Shown here in pieces: positions 1 to 5,881 of a stretch of 7,637 nucleotides of DNA. Source of the stretch: Treponema sp. GTDB taxonomy: Bacteria > Spirochaetota > Spirochaetia > Treponematales > Treponemataceae. The stretch spans positions 1 through 7,637 of the forward strand of contig JAFOTA010000216.1 of the NCBI GenBank assembly GCA_017421145.1. The letters are read 5' to 3'. Each line of letters begins with the position of its first letter. Positions within the stretch are counted from its first letter, which is position 1. The position numbers were made by a program, and so were the translations under genes. The notes under the pieces were generated by a model that saw nothing but the letters and a program-made list of their open reading frames with translations, was not told where the DNA came from and ran no database searches.

Positions 1-139
1 CATAACGGTCGCGCAGGCGTATAAAAACAAGACCGCCCAAGTCACGTGTGCGGCTGACCCAACCATTTAATACGACTTTCTTGCCGACATCAGCTTTCGT
101 AAGCTCACCGCAAGTTACTGTTCTCTTAGAGTTTTCCAT
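1..139 (-). CDS. aspS: Aspartyl-tRNA synthetase, N-terminal fragment (runs off left edge)
   Basis: AspS charges tRNA-Asp with aspartate in the cytoplasm. Only the first 46 codons are present; the gene continues beyond position 1. The reading begins [13 protein letters not shown] and includes [12 protein letters not shown] and FIRLRDRY. This is the start of the N-terminal OB-fold anticodon-binding domain, matching the usual bacterial AspS pattern CGEL...GWV.R.RD.GG..F..LRDRYG. The catalytic domain is outside the window. The ATG at 137-139 is preceded by no good Shine-Dalgarno; the nearest GGA is about 17 nt upstream. A -10-like TAAAAT lies exactly 9 nt before the ATG (see the promoter entry). 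The gene is divergent from the small secreted-protein gene. The related AsnS and LysS share the OB fold, but the CGEL and LRDRY wording favours AspS. Confidence 0.9.
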   Translation of the reverse strand, partial: MENSKRTVTCGELTKADVGKKVVLNGWVSRTRDLGGLVFIRLRDRY

Positions 140-148
140 AGTATTGGT

Positions 149-177
149 ATTTTATTCCAAACCGAAGATTTAGGGAA
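149..177 (-). promoter_or_regulatory. Candidate aspS promoter giving a near-leaderless mRNA
   Basis: On the minus strand a TAAAAT hexamer (149-154, 5 of 6 to TATAAT) sits 9 nt before the aspS ATG. A poor -35 match, TTCCCT (172-177), lies 17 nt further upstream. Transcription from it would start about 2-4 nt before the ATG. The weak -35 keeps confidence low. Confidence 0.35.
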
Positions 178-201
178 GAGCTGAAAAAAATCAAAAAACT
201 A

Positions 202-211
202 CCCATATGGG
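202..211. promoter_or_regulatory. Perfect 10-bp palindrome in the divergent region
   Basis: CCCATATGGG reads the same on both strands and lies midway between the aspS start and the 282 gene start. Two A-tracts (184-190 and 193-198) flank it on the left. It could be an operator for a dimeric regulator. It is short enough that chance is not excluded. Confidence 0.3.
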
Positions 212-213
212 GA

Positions 214-230
214 GTGCATTTTTTTTGCAC
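214..230. promoter_or_regulatory. Inverted repeat GTGCA-N7-TGCAC around a T8 tract
   Basis: Arms GTGCA (214-218) and TGCAC (226-230) are separated by seven T residues; the full T run is 219-226. It lies just upstream of the likely -10 of the secreted-protein gene, where a regulator or the -35 contact would sit. The function is inferred from position only. Confidence 0.3.
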
Positions 231-237
231 ATTGCAT

Positions 238-243
238 TAAAAT
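238..243 (+). promoter_or_regulatory. Candidate -10 for the small secreted-protein gene
   Basis: TAAAAT matches the -10 consensus at 5 of 6 positions and would place the transcript start near 250. There is no good -35 at 16-18 nt spacing. The A-tracts and T-tract upstream could act as an UP-like element. Confidence 0.35.
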
Positions 244-246
244 AGG

Positions 247-261
247 CTCATAAGTTATGAG
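247..261. promoter_or_regulatory. Perfect odd palindrome CTCATAAGTTATGAG, operator or leader hairpin
   Basis: Two 7-bp arms (247-253 and 255-261) are exact inverse complements around a single central G. The site overlaps the predicted transcript start and ends 10 nt before the GGAGG ribosome binding site (272-276). As DNA it looks like an operator for a dimeric regulator. As RNA it could fold into a 6-bp stem with a 3-nt loop. Which of these is real cannot be decided from sequence. Confidence 0.45.
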
Positions 262-281
262 ACAACTTTCTGGAGGTTCTT

Positions 282-641
282 ATGAAAATGTTTAGGAAAC
301 TTTTGGTTGCAGCGGCAGTTTTGATGTTTGCAAGCGCCGGTGCTTTTGCTCTCAGTGCAAATGACATTGACGTTGCGGTGCTCGGTACAATGTCAGCCGA
401 TGAATTTACAAATTATTTTGGAGACACCCCGGCCGATCAGATTGCAGAAGATTTGTTTGATGGTGAGTTTAGCCTTGAAGAGATAACCGAAGATGACGAC
501 TATCTTTTTGAAATGCTCAGCGTCATGCAGAGCAGCATCGGAAAAGTTTCTTCGGACACCGTAGTCCTTGTATGTGACGATACTGTTTTGATCGCAGTCC
601 ACATGGGATCACGCGATTTCTACGCATACTATATTGAATAG
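282..641 (+). CDS. Small acidic secreted protein of unknown function
   Basis: The product has 119 residues and I do not recognise its family. Residues 1-23 form a clear Sec signal peptide: basic MKMFRK, a hydrophobic Ala/Leu/Val core, then GAFA before the predicted cut at A23/L24. The absence of a lipobox Cys suggests a periplasmic or exported protein. The mature part of about 96 residues is strikingly acidic, with about 22 Asp/Glu against one Lys, one Arg and one His. Its first half looks helical (IAEDLFDGEF, LEEITEDDD). Its last 30 residues look like beta strands (TVVLVCDD, VLIAVHMG, FYAYYIE), with one Cys. The ATG follows a strong GGAGG site (272-276) at 5 nt. The gene is monocistronic, bounded by a dyad-rich promoter region and tandem terminators. 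Small paralogous exported proteins with similar leaders may exist in treponemes, but that is inference. Confidence 0.75.
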   Translation: MKMFRKLLVAAAVLMFASAGAFALSANDIDVAVLGTMSADEFTNYFGDTPADQIAEDLFDGEFSLEEITEDDDYLFEMLSVMQSSIGKVSSDTVVLVCDDTVLIAVHMGSRDFYAYYIE

Positions 642-648
642 GAATACC

Positions 649-674
649 CGCTGATTGACGTTCGGCGTGTTTTT
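649..674 (+). terminator. First hairpin terminator after the secreted-protein gene
   Basis: A 6-bp stem, CGCTGA (649-654) with TCGGCG (662-667), includes one T-G wobble and a 7-nt loop. It is followed by TGTTTTT. It begins 7 nt after the stop codon. The stem is short, so it may only assist the stronger hairpin downstream. Confidence 0.45.
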
Positions 675-700
675 AGATTGTATTTAAAAATGTTTTTATA

Positions 701-737
701 GGGCTATGAATCTTGACGGTTCGTAGCCCATTTTTTT
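701..737 (+). terminator. Strong intrinsic terminator between convergent genes
   Basis: A 10-bp stem, GGGCTATGAA (701-710) with TTCGTAGCCC (720-729), has one wobble and a 9-nt loop. It is followed by T7 (731-737). The T run abuts the stop codon of the converging chemoreceptor gene. In the minus direction the same hairpin is followed only by TATAAAAACATTTTT, so termination of the receptor transcript here is possible but weaker. Confidence 0.85.
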
Positions 738-2548
738 CAGACTTTGAATCCTGTAATCATTGAAATGACTTTTTCGGTTGCTTCCTGATTCTTTTCGGTT
801 GCTTCCAAAGTCGATTTCGATGCTTCTTTCATCATGCTGATCGTTGAGGACACTTGGCTTGAGTGCTCCATCGTCTGCTTTGAAAGTTTTTGGAGTCCGT
901 CGATTTTTGAGAACAGGCTCAAGCTTTCGTTTTCCATCTGATTTGATGCGGCTGTAATTGCACCTGCAGCGGCGTTAAGCGTTGACACCATGCTCAGTAT
1001 GTTTTGGACGGCACAATCTTCTTTTGACATTCCGTCCTGCACGTCTTTTATGAGGCTGTCCATGGACGTGATTTTTTCGCCAAGACCGTGGAACGACTGC
1101 GTTGAAGTCTGTGAAGAATGTACGATCTGCTCTATTGATTCCGTTACGGTTGCCAAAAGCTTTTTGATTTCCTTTGACTGCTTTGCTGAAGTTTCTGCCA
1201 GCACCCTGATTTCATCCGCGACGACTCCGAATCCTTTTCCTGCTTCTCCTGCATGGGCTGCTTCGATTGCGGCGTTCATTGCCAAAAGGTTCGTCTGCTT
1301 TGAAATGTCCGCAATGGCCTGGTTTGCCATGGTAAGATTTTTTGATTCTTCCACGATCGTCTGCACCTGGGAATCCACGATTGCCTGATTTTTCAAGCCG
1401 TATTCAGATTCTTGGACAAGGTCGTCGAATTTTGTGTTTATCTTGTTCACGTTCTGATTTACGGATTTGATTGTATCCGAAATCTGCTCGATTGCAGCTG
1501 ATGATTTTGAAACCGCATCGTTCTGTTCGGAAAGCCTGTTCCTCAAAGTGTGGATTTCAGTTTCAACGGCACGCACGCTGTTTGCAATGGTCTCGATATC
1601 TGAGAACTGCTCGTTTATGCCTTCGTTGATTGAATCGACTTTTGAAACGGTATCGTCAATCTGCCTGATGTGATTGTTCATTTCATCTTTTACATGGGAG
1701 CTTGATTGTGTAAGGACGCCGCTTTCTTTCTGCAGGTTTGCCACAAGCTTGTTGAGGCTTGCTATCACGTTGTTGCAGTTTTGTGAAAGCATTTCAAGTT
1801 CAAGTCCGCCGGTTTCAGGAATGCGTGACGTCAAATCTGCCTCGCCCCTTGATATCGTGCCCATGGCTTTTGCGGTTTTGTCGATGGATCCGAAAATCAT
1901 ACGGGTGAGAAGCCAGATTATAAAGCATCCGATTGCAAGAAGCACGAGCGATATGATGCTGATTCTGATTATGTCATTCTTCATGTTTTCAACGAAGTTT
2001 CCCAAATCAAAATCACAGCCGATCATTCCAACGACTTTTCCTGAGGAATTTTTGATTCCCTGATACGTGCTTATCGTCCAGCCCCAGTTTTCCTGTTTTT
2101 CAAGACCGGAGTTCGTCATGGAACCTTCTGTCAGTGCTTCTATCGGTGCATTTCCCCAGGATTCAAGGTCTTCTTCCGATCCGATAGGTGAAAAATTCTC
2201 TTCATCGCTCGGATCGCAGCTTCCGTCAACGACATATTTGTATGTGTTTCCGAATTTTGCCATCGTATACAAATACTTGCACCCGGATTTTATCTTCAGG
2301 TCAAGCATGTAAAGACGCAGCTGTTCATAATACGGATCATCTTCGCTCATAACTTTCGTGAGGGCTTCAAACTGATTTCCGTCTATGTAACTTAACAGAC
2401 TCGATACGACGGGAACGCCCTGCGCGGTTGCAAAAGTCTCTGCGGTTTTTATGATTGTTTTTGATGAAAGAAAAGTGACCAACGCAAGAGATGAAAACAC
2501 GAAAGCACCGAAGATAACGATAATTCTGCTTTTCAGTGATTTAAACAT
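737..2548 (-). CDS. Methyl-accepting chemotaxis protein with Cache-type sensor domain
   Basis: This is a membrane chemoreceptor that passes periplasmic ligand signals through CheW to CheA. Counted from the chosen start it has 603 residues. Transmembrane segment 1 is about 9-28 and the periplasmic sensor about 30-190. TM2 is about 193-215, HAMP about 216-270, and the cytoplasmic coiled coil runs to the end. The sensor has Cache-like wording ([39 protein letters not shown]). The signalling tip is clear at about 412-463, with [18 protein letters not shown] then [16 protein letters not shown]. There is no C-terminal NWETF-type CheR/CheB tether. I chose the ATG at 2546-2548 because AAGGA (2555-2559) sits 6 nt upstream and the protein then opens MFKSLKSRI, a typical receptor start. 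An in-frame GTG at 2585-2587 would add 13 residues but has a poor site. The ligand is unknown. Confidence 0.93.
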   Translation of the reverse strand: MFKSLKSRIIVIFGAFVFSSLALVTFLSSKTIIKTAETFATAQGVPVVSSLLSYIDGNQFEALTKVMSEDDPYYEQLRLYMLDLKIKSGCKYLYTMAKFGNTYKYVVDGSCDPSDEENFSPIGSEEDLESWGNAPIEALTEGSMTNSGLEKQENWGWTISTYQGIKNSSGKVVGMIGCDFDLGNFVENMKNDIIRISIISLVLLAIGCFIIWLLTRMIFGSIDKTAKAMGTISRGEADLTSRIPETGGLELEMLSQNCNNVIASLNKLVANLQKESGVLTQSSSHVKDEMNNHIRQIDDTVSKVDSINEGINEQFSDIETIANSVRAVETEIHTLRNRLSEQNDAVSKSSAAIEQISDTIKSVNQNVNKINTKFDDLVQESEYGLKNQAIVDSQVQTIVEESKNLTMANQAIADISKQTNLLAMNAAIEAAHAGEAGKGFGVVADEIRVLAETSAKQSKEIKKLLATVTESIEQIVHSSQTSTQSFHGLGEKITSMDSLIKDVQDGMSKEDCAVQNILSMVSTLNAAAGAITAASNQMENESLSLFSKIDGLQKLSKQTMEHSSQVSSTISMMKEASKSTLEATEKNQEATEKVISMITGFKV

Positions 2549-2670
2549 GATAATTCCTTGCCTTTTTGATTTCAGGCTGATTTTCACTAGAATTCCAGGA
2601 ACAACCGAAGATAATCAGTTCCGGATGCCCGAAGTTTTGCTGGAATCCTATCACATCTTCTCCATAACAC

Positions 2671-2701
2671 ATAGTATGGATTGCTTTTTTTGTTTTGACA
2701 A
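2671..2701 (-). promoter_or_regulatory. Candidate promoter for the chemoreceptor gene
   Basis: On the minus strand, TTGTCA (2696-2701) and TACTAT (2671-2676, 5 of 6) are separated by 19 nt, longer than the ideal 17, across an A-rich spacer. This would give a leader of about 115 nt. No convincing flagellar sigma-28 pattern is visible. The 16-bp repeat array begins 8 bp further upstream. Confidence 0.35.
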
Positions 2702-2708
2702 GATTATT

Positions 2709-2820
2709 TTTTGTTATAACTGGAATGGGTTATAAATTGTATGGGTTATAAATTGTATGGATTATACCTGGAATGGATTAAAAATTGTATAGGTAAAATC
2801 AGGTATGGGTTAATTAATTA
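2709..2820. repeat. Tandem array of seven 16-bp AT-rich units
   Basis: In register the units start at 2709, 2725, 2741, 2757, 2773, 2789 and 2805. The second and third are identical (ATGGGTTATAAATTGT). The fourth and fifth share ATGGATTA. The first and fourth share a TTATA-N-CTGGA end. The last two are more diverged. On the minus strand each unit carries a -10-like hexamer: TATAAC in three, a perfect TATAAT in the fourth (2761-2766), and TTTAAT-like forms in others. The array lies directly upstream of the chemoreceptor promoter within a 332-bp gene-free stretch (2549-2880). Apart from that promoter, its leader and a terminator, I see nothing else in the stretch. The array may be a regulator-binding array or simple repeat expansion. 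Confidence 0.8.
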
Positions 2821-2831
2821 TAGAAGAAATC

Positions 2832-2864
2832 GGACGGGGACTGCGGTTGAAGATGTCCCCATCC
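2832..2864 (-). terminator. Hairpin terminator after the lipoprotein gene
   Basis: A 10-bp stem with one C-A mismatch pairs 2832-2841 with 2855-2864 around a 13-nt loop; its core is GGGGAC/GTCCCC. It begins 16 nt past the lipoprotein stop codon. In the minus direction it is followed by GATTTCTTCTATAATT, which is T-rich rather than a clean T run. It probably ends the lipoprotein transcript before it reaches the repeat array. Confidence 0.6.
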
Positions 2865-2880
2865 TGTATTAGTTTGCTGA

Positions 2881-3507
2881 TTATTTTTTCTTGCCGAAAA
2901 GTGAGCCTAAATCGTTTACCAGGCTGTCAAGACTGTCCATGGCATCCTTTGTTTCCTGGTCGACACCCTTTGTTTCCTTATCAGCATTCGTGGTCGGAAG
3001 CAGGTTGGTGAGGTTTTCCGCCGCATTGGAGAAAGTGTCGCCGATGCTCGTCACTACGTCGCTGTTTTTTACGCTTTCGGTTATGTTTCCGGTGATTGAT
3101 GAAAGAGAGTCTTTTGCGGATTCGATTGCGTTGGTGTATGTTTCCGGGTTTGTAAGCGTGCTGGCTGCCGAAGAAAGAGTGTCGGTAATTGCGTTGAGCG
3201 TGTCGGAATCTTTCAGCGTGTCGATCGCCGTGTTGAGCGAATCTGCCGTAGTCGTTGCAAAATCATTCAGGCCGCTTGACAATGAGCCGAAGATGTTGTC
3301 CAAATCGGTGCTGGTATCAGAATCTGCCGCATTTGAAAGATTTGAAAAATCATTTGCCTGAGGTGTTACTTCGATTGTTCCTGTTACGAGCTTTGAGCTT
3401 TCCGGTACAGAATCTTCAGGAAGCTTCTCTTTTTTTGAGCATGAAACGGCCAGAACTGATATTGCCGCCGCAGCAATGATTACCGCCGCTGATTTTGTTG
3501 TTTTCAT
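2881..3507 (-). CDS. Putative lipoprotein, Ser/Thr/Asp-rich, unknown function
   Basis: The product has 208 residues and no recognised family. It opens MKTTKSAAVI, has a hydrophobic Ala/Ile/Val stretch, and ends the leader at LAVSC with Cys23. This is a loose lipobox of the kind accepted in spirochaetes, so lipidation and membrane anchoring are likely. SKKEKLPED follows. Residues 53-175 are low-complexity, rich in Ser, Thr, Asp, Asn, Ala and Leu. They repeat amphipathic phrases such as DTLKDSDTL, ITDTLSSAAS, SAKDSLSSITG and ESVKNSDVV, suggesting a long helical surface or spacer. The tail ends GSLFGKKK. The ATG at 3505-3507 has GGAG (3514-3517) 6 nt upstream. A further in-frame TTG (3517-3519) overlaps that site and is rejected. 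The gene has its own promoter and terminator, so it is probably monocistronic. Surface or periplasmic location cannot be told. Confidence 0.75.
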   Translation of the reverse strand: MKTTKSAAVIIAAAAISVLAVSCSKKEKLPEDSVPESSKLVTGTIEVTPQANDFSNLSNAADSDTSTDLDNIFGSLSSGLNDFATTTADSLNTAIDTLKDSDTLNAITDTLSSAASTLTNPETYTNAIESAKDSLSSITGNITESVKNSDVVTSIGDTFSNAAENLTNLLPTTNADKETKGVDQETKDAMDSLDSLVNDLGSLFGKKK

Positions 3508-3535
3508 AGAATACTCCAAAATAAAATTTTAAAAA

Positions 3536-3564
3536 AGTCTATCCCTGAAAATCCATCAGGTCAA
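3536..3564 (-). promoter_or_regulatory. Promoter of the lipoprotein gene
   Basis: On the minus strand, TTGACC (3559-3564) and TAGACT (3536-3541) are spaced by exactly 17 nt. The site lies in the 81-bp gap between the ECF gene stop and the lipoprotein start, giving a leader of about 20-25 nt that includes the GGAG site. It shows the lipoprotein can be transcribed separately from the ECF gene upstream. Confidence 0.6.
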
Positions 3565-3588
3565 TAGTCTTTTGAAATTCCGGTTTCA

Positions 3589-5721
3589 TTAGTTGAAATA
3601 CCGTGCGGTCAGTGCATCGGCGAGATACTGAGCTTTACGGAATGTCTGGAGAATCAGCGGAACGAAAAGCGGAAGCATGATTTTGATTTTTCCGAGTCCC
3701 CTGGCTTTACCGAACGCACCCCTTACAAGCTGTGTCTTTATGATTCCAGAAAGCTCGTCCAAAAGCAGAGGAATGAACCTGAATACGATTCCTACAGTCA
3801 GCACGAAATATCTGACCGGTATTTTTATAAGTGCAAGAGGCGTGAGCAGTGCTGAAAGACCGTCCAGAATCTGCCGTTCATCCGTGGTGTATATGAAACA
3901 GCCGAGCGAGATGATTATTGCCGGTGCCCTTAAAAATGTCCTTATGACGACGAATACTTTTGATTTCGTTATGACAAGCCAGTTCCATTGGAAAAGAATT
4001 TCCGATGTGTCTGCTGCCGTGGAAAAAAAGAAAAACTGAATCAGCGCAAAAAGTATGAACCAAGGCAAAAGCTTCAGGTATGCATGGAGCGGTTTTTTGA
4101 GCGGATATCGTGCCAAAAGCGCATATATCACGGAGACTGCAAGCATTATGCCTGAAAATATTGTGTTCGCGGAAACAATCGATGCTATGAAAATCAAAAG
4201 GAAAAGTGCGAATTTCAAAGGTGCCGGAAGACTGCCCACCGGGGATGCGGGAATTTTCGGTGGAGCCATGAGTGCAGCTCCTACGTTCTGCAGTGTTTTC
4301 AGTATCCCGGAATTTTTCATGACGGACATTTCTTTGAGGGACTCTGGTTTTTCTTCCGCTTTGTTTTCCTGAGTATTTCCGACAAGCTCTTCCCAAATGA
4401 TCTGTGAATCTGCGGCTGCGGCTTCTTCCATCCTGTGCGTGCTGAACAAAACCGTTTTTCCTTCTGCTGCAAGATTCCTAAGGCTCTGGAGAACAGTAAT
4501 CCGTGAAACAGGATCAAGTGCCGACGTAGGCTCGTCAAAGATTATTATGTCTTTGTCCAATGCTATGATTCCTGCAAGAGAGAGCTTTCTTTTTTCTCCG
4601 CCTGAAAGCCTGAATGTTCCGCGGTTTCCGAATTCTTTGTACGGAAGTCCCGAAAGATCCATGGATTTTTTTACTCTTTCCAAAAGTTCCTTGCCGTCGA
4701 GACCTTGGTTTTTAGGACCGAACGCAACGTCATCAGCGGCATAGGGGGCAAACAACGACGCTTCGCTTTCCTGCAGTGCAAGAACAGGCCTGTCTATAGA
4801 AAAAATCTTGCCTGAATCAGCTTCGCGCAACCCTGCAAGGCATTCGAATAACGTGGATTTTCCGCATCCGCTTGGCCCGGTCAAGGCAGTGACGGTTCCT
4901 TTTTTCAGCTGGAAAGAAATGTTTTTGAAAACTTCCCGTTCAGGATAGCTGAAACTCAGGTTTTCCACGGAAAGGGTTATGCCGCCTTCAGATTTTTCTC
5001 CGTCATTTTTCTGCATCAGTATGGAATCATCTCCGAAAATTGAGCGGCACAAAGAAGCTTCTTTCATAAAATCTTCGCGTCCGCCGTCAAAGATGATTTT
5101 TCCGCTTTCCATGACGATTATGCGGTTTGCAGCCAGAGCCTCATCCTGATCATGCGTTATGTGGATTACCGTGTGTCCCTTTGCATGCCAACGCTCTACC
5201 AGCTGGAGGATTTCAGTCCTTGCACATGGATCGAGCATTGCGGTTACTTCATCCAAAATCAAAAGGTCGGGAAAGAGTGCGAGTATTCCGCTGAATGCAA
5301 GGCGCTGTGTCTGTCCGAGTGAAAGCTCGAATGTCCGGGATTCAGATCTGTCGGCAAGACCTGTGACTGAAAGGCATTCAAGTGTCCTAAGCTCGATTTC
5401 TCCCTTTTCCATGTCAAGATTCTGCGGTCCGAATGCAGTGTCGCGCTCAACGATGCCTGCAACAATCTGCTCTTTGGGCTGCTGAAAAACTATGCCGGGT
5501 AGAATTCCTTCCGCAAGTTTGACTGTCCCGGAATCAGGTTCAAAAAATCCTGCGGTAAGACGGCCGAGAGTGCTTTTTCCTGAACCGTTCGCACCAAGTA
5601 TGGTCACATATTCACCGCGCCTGATCGTGAGGGAAATTCCGTCCAGTGCTTTTGCAGCTGCCTGCGGATAAGAGTATTCTACGTTGTCGATTTTTATAAG
5701 TTCTTCATTCTGTTCCGGCAT
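3589..5721 (-). CDS. Single-chain ECF transporter module: two ATPase domains fused to T component
   Basis: ECF modules power uptake of vitamins or transition metals by substrate-binding S proteins. The module is normally three polypeptides; here one 710-residue chain carries all parts. ATPase 1 (about 8-225) has Walker A GANGSGKST (43-51), Q-loop FQQP (79-82), signature LSLGQ (133-137), Walker B LLILDE (153-158) and H190. ATPase 2 (about 249-440) has Walker A GPSGCGKST (282-290), Q317, signature LSGGE (372-376), Walker B IIIFDE (392-397) and H429. Both carry the ECF-type AFGP.N phrase. A linker of about 55 residues leads to the T domain (about 500-710), with several hydrophobic helices and the coupling motif KARG (672-675). 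The second motif is reduced to TARYFN at the extreme C-terminus. The ATG at 5719-5721 has no Shine-Dalgarno. In-frame TAG lies 5 codons upstream, so the start is secure. No S component is adjacent, so the substrate is unknown. A cobalt- or thiamine-type system is possible but unproven. Confidence 0.9.
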   Translation of the reverse strand: MPEQNEELIKIDNVEYSYPQAAAKALDGISLTIRRGEYVTILGANGSGKSTLGRLTAGFFEPDSGTVKLAEGILPGIVFQQPKEQIVAGIVERDTAFGPQNLDMEKGEIELRTLECLSVTGLADRSESRTFELSLGQTQRLAFSGILALFPDLLILDEVTAMLDPCARTEILQLVERWHAKGHTVIHITHDQDEALAANRIIVMESGKIIFDGGREDFMKEASLCRSIFGDDSILMQKNDGEKSEGGITLSVENLSFSYPEREVFKNISFQLKKGTVTALTGPSGCGKSTLFECLAGLREADSGKIFSIDRPVLALQESEASLFAPYAADDVAFGPKNQGLDGKELLERVKKSMDLSGLPYKEFGNRGTFRLSGGEKRKLSLAGIIALDKDIIIFDEPTSALDPVSRITVLQSLRNLAAEGKTVLFSTHRMEEAAAADSQIIWEELVGNTQENKAEEKPESLKEMSVMKNSGILKTLQNVGAALMAPPKIPASPVGSLPAPLKFALFLLIFIASIVSANTIFSGIMLAVSVIYALLARYPLKKPLHAYLKLLPWFILFALIQFFFFSTAADTSEILFQWNWLVITKSKVFVVIRTFLRAPAIIISLGCFIYTTDERQILDGLSALLTPLALIKIPVRYFVLTVGIVFRFIPLLLDELSGIIKTQLVRGAFGKARGLGKIKIMLPLFVPLILQTFRKAQYLADALTARYFN

Positions 5722-5730
5722 AAGTAGTTG

Positions 5731-5759
5731 ATTCTACAACATTTTTCGAGTGCTGAAAA
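5731..5759 (-). promoter_or_regulatory. Promoter of the ECF gene, apparently leaderless
   Basis: On the minus strand, TTTTCA (5754-5759, 4 of 6) and TAGAAT (5731-5736, 5 of 6) are spaced by 17 nt. The -10 ends 9 nt before the ATG, placing the transcript start about 2-4 nt upstream of translation. This agrees with the lack of any GGAG-like site and leaves no room for a riboswitch. Confidence 0.5.
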
Positions 5760-5850
5760 GTAATCAGTTTTTTGTGTAAATTTCATGCCAAAATCAGTGT
5801 GGGCGGCAGAAAATTGTGAGTATCTTTTGGACCGAGGATTTTATCTCTTT

Positions 5851-5881
5851 TTCAAACTTTTATCATATTAATTGAAACTTT
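5851..5881. repeat. Direct repeat TTCAAACTTT / TTGAAACTTT at 21-bp spacing
   Basis: Two decamers (5851-5860 and 5872-5881) match at 9 of 10 positions and start 21 bp apart, about two helical turns, so they would present the same DNA face. They lie upstream of the glucosidase gene and could bind an activator or repressor. No regulator gene is present to support this. Confidence 0.35.

Noticed and set aside
990..2312. Plus-strand open frames opposite the chemoreceptor gene.
   Set aside because: They are antisense shadows: their translations show no domain or plausible start site, while the minus-strand frame is a complete, conserved receptor.
2549..2587. Longer chemoreceptor form starting at the GTG at 2585-2587.
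   Set aside because: It adds 13 polar residues before a typical receptor start and has a poor ribosome site. The ATG at 2548 has AAGGA at 6 nt.
2593..2601. TTCCAGGAA palindrome in the chemoreceptor leader.
   Set aside because: It is only nine bases, with no partner site and no clear position relative to the promoter; chance is likely.
3508..3519. Longer lipoprotein form starting at a TTG (3517-3519).
   Set aside because: The TTG overlaps the GGAG ribosome binding site that serves the ATG at 3507, and the ATG gives a cleaner signal peptide.
3573..3588. Short inverted repeat TGAAA/TTTCA just after the ECF stop, considered as its terminator.
   Set aside because: It has a 5-bp AT-rich stem and no T run in the minus direction, so the end of the ECF transcript remains undetermined.
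4023..4029. T7 run (minus strand) in the T domain as a phase-variation or frameshift site.
   Set aside because: It encodes part of a Phe-rich membrane helix and the frame stays open on both sides, so ordinary codon use explains it.
3878..5485. Alternative frames within the ECF gene on both strands.
   Set aside because: They overlap clear ABC and EcfT motifs in the main frame and have no features of their own.
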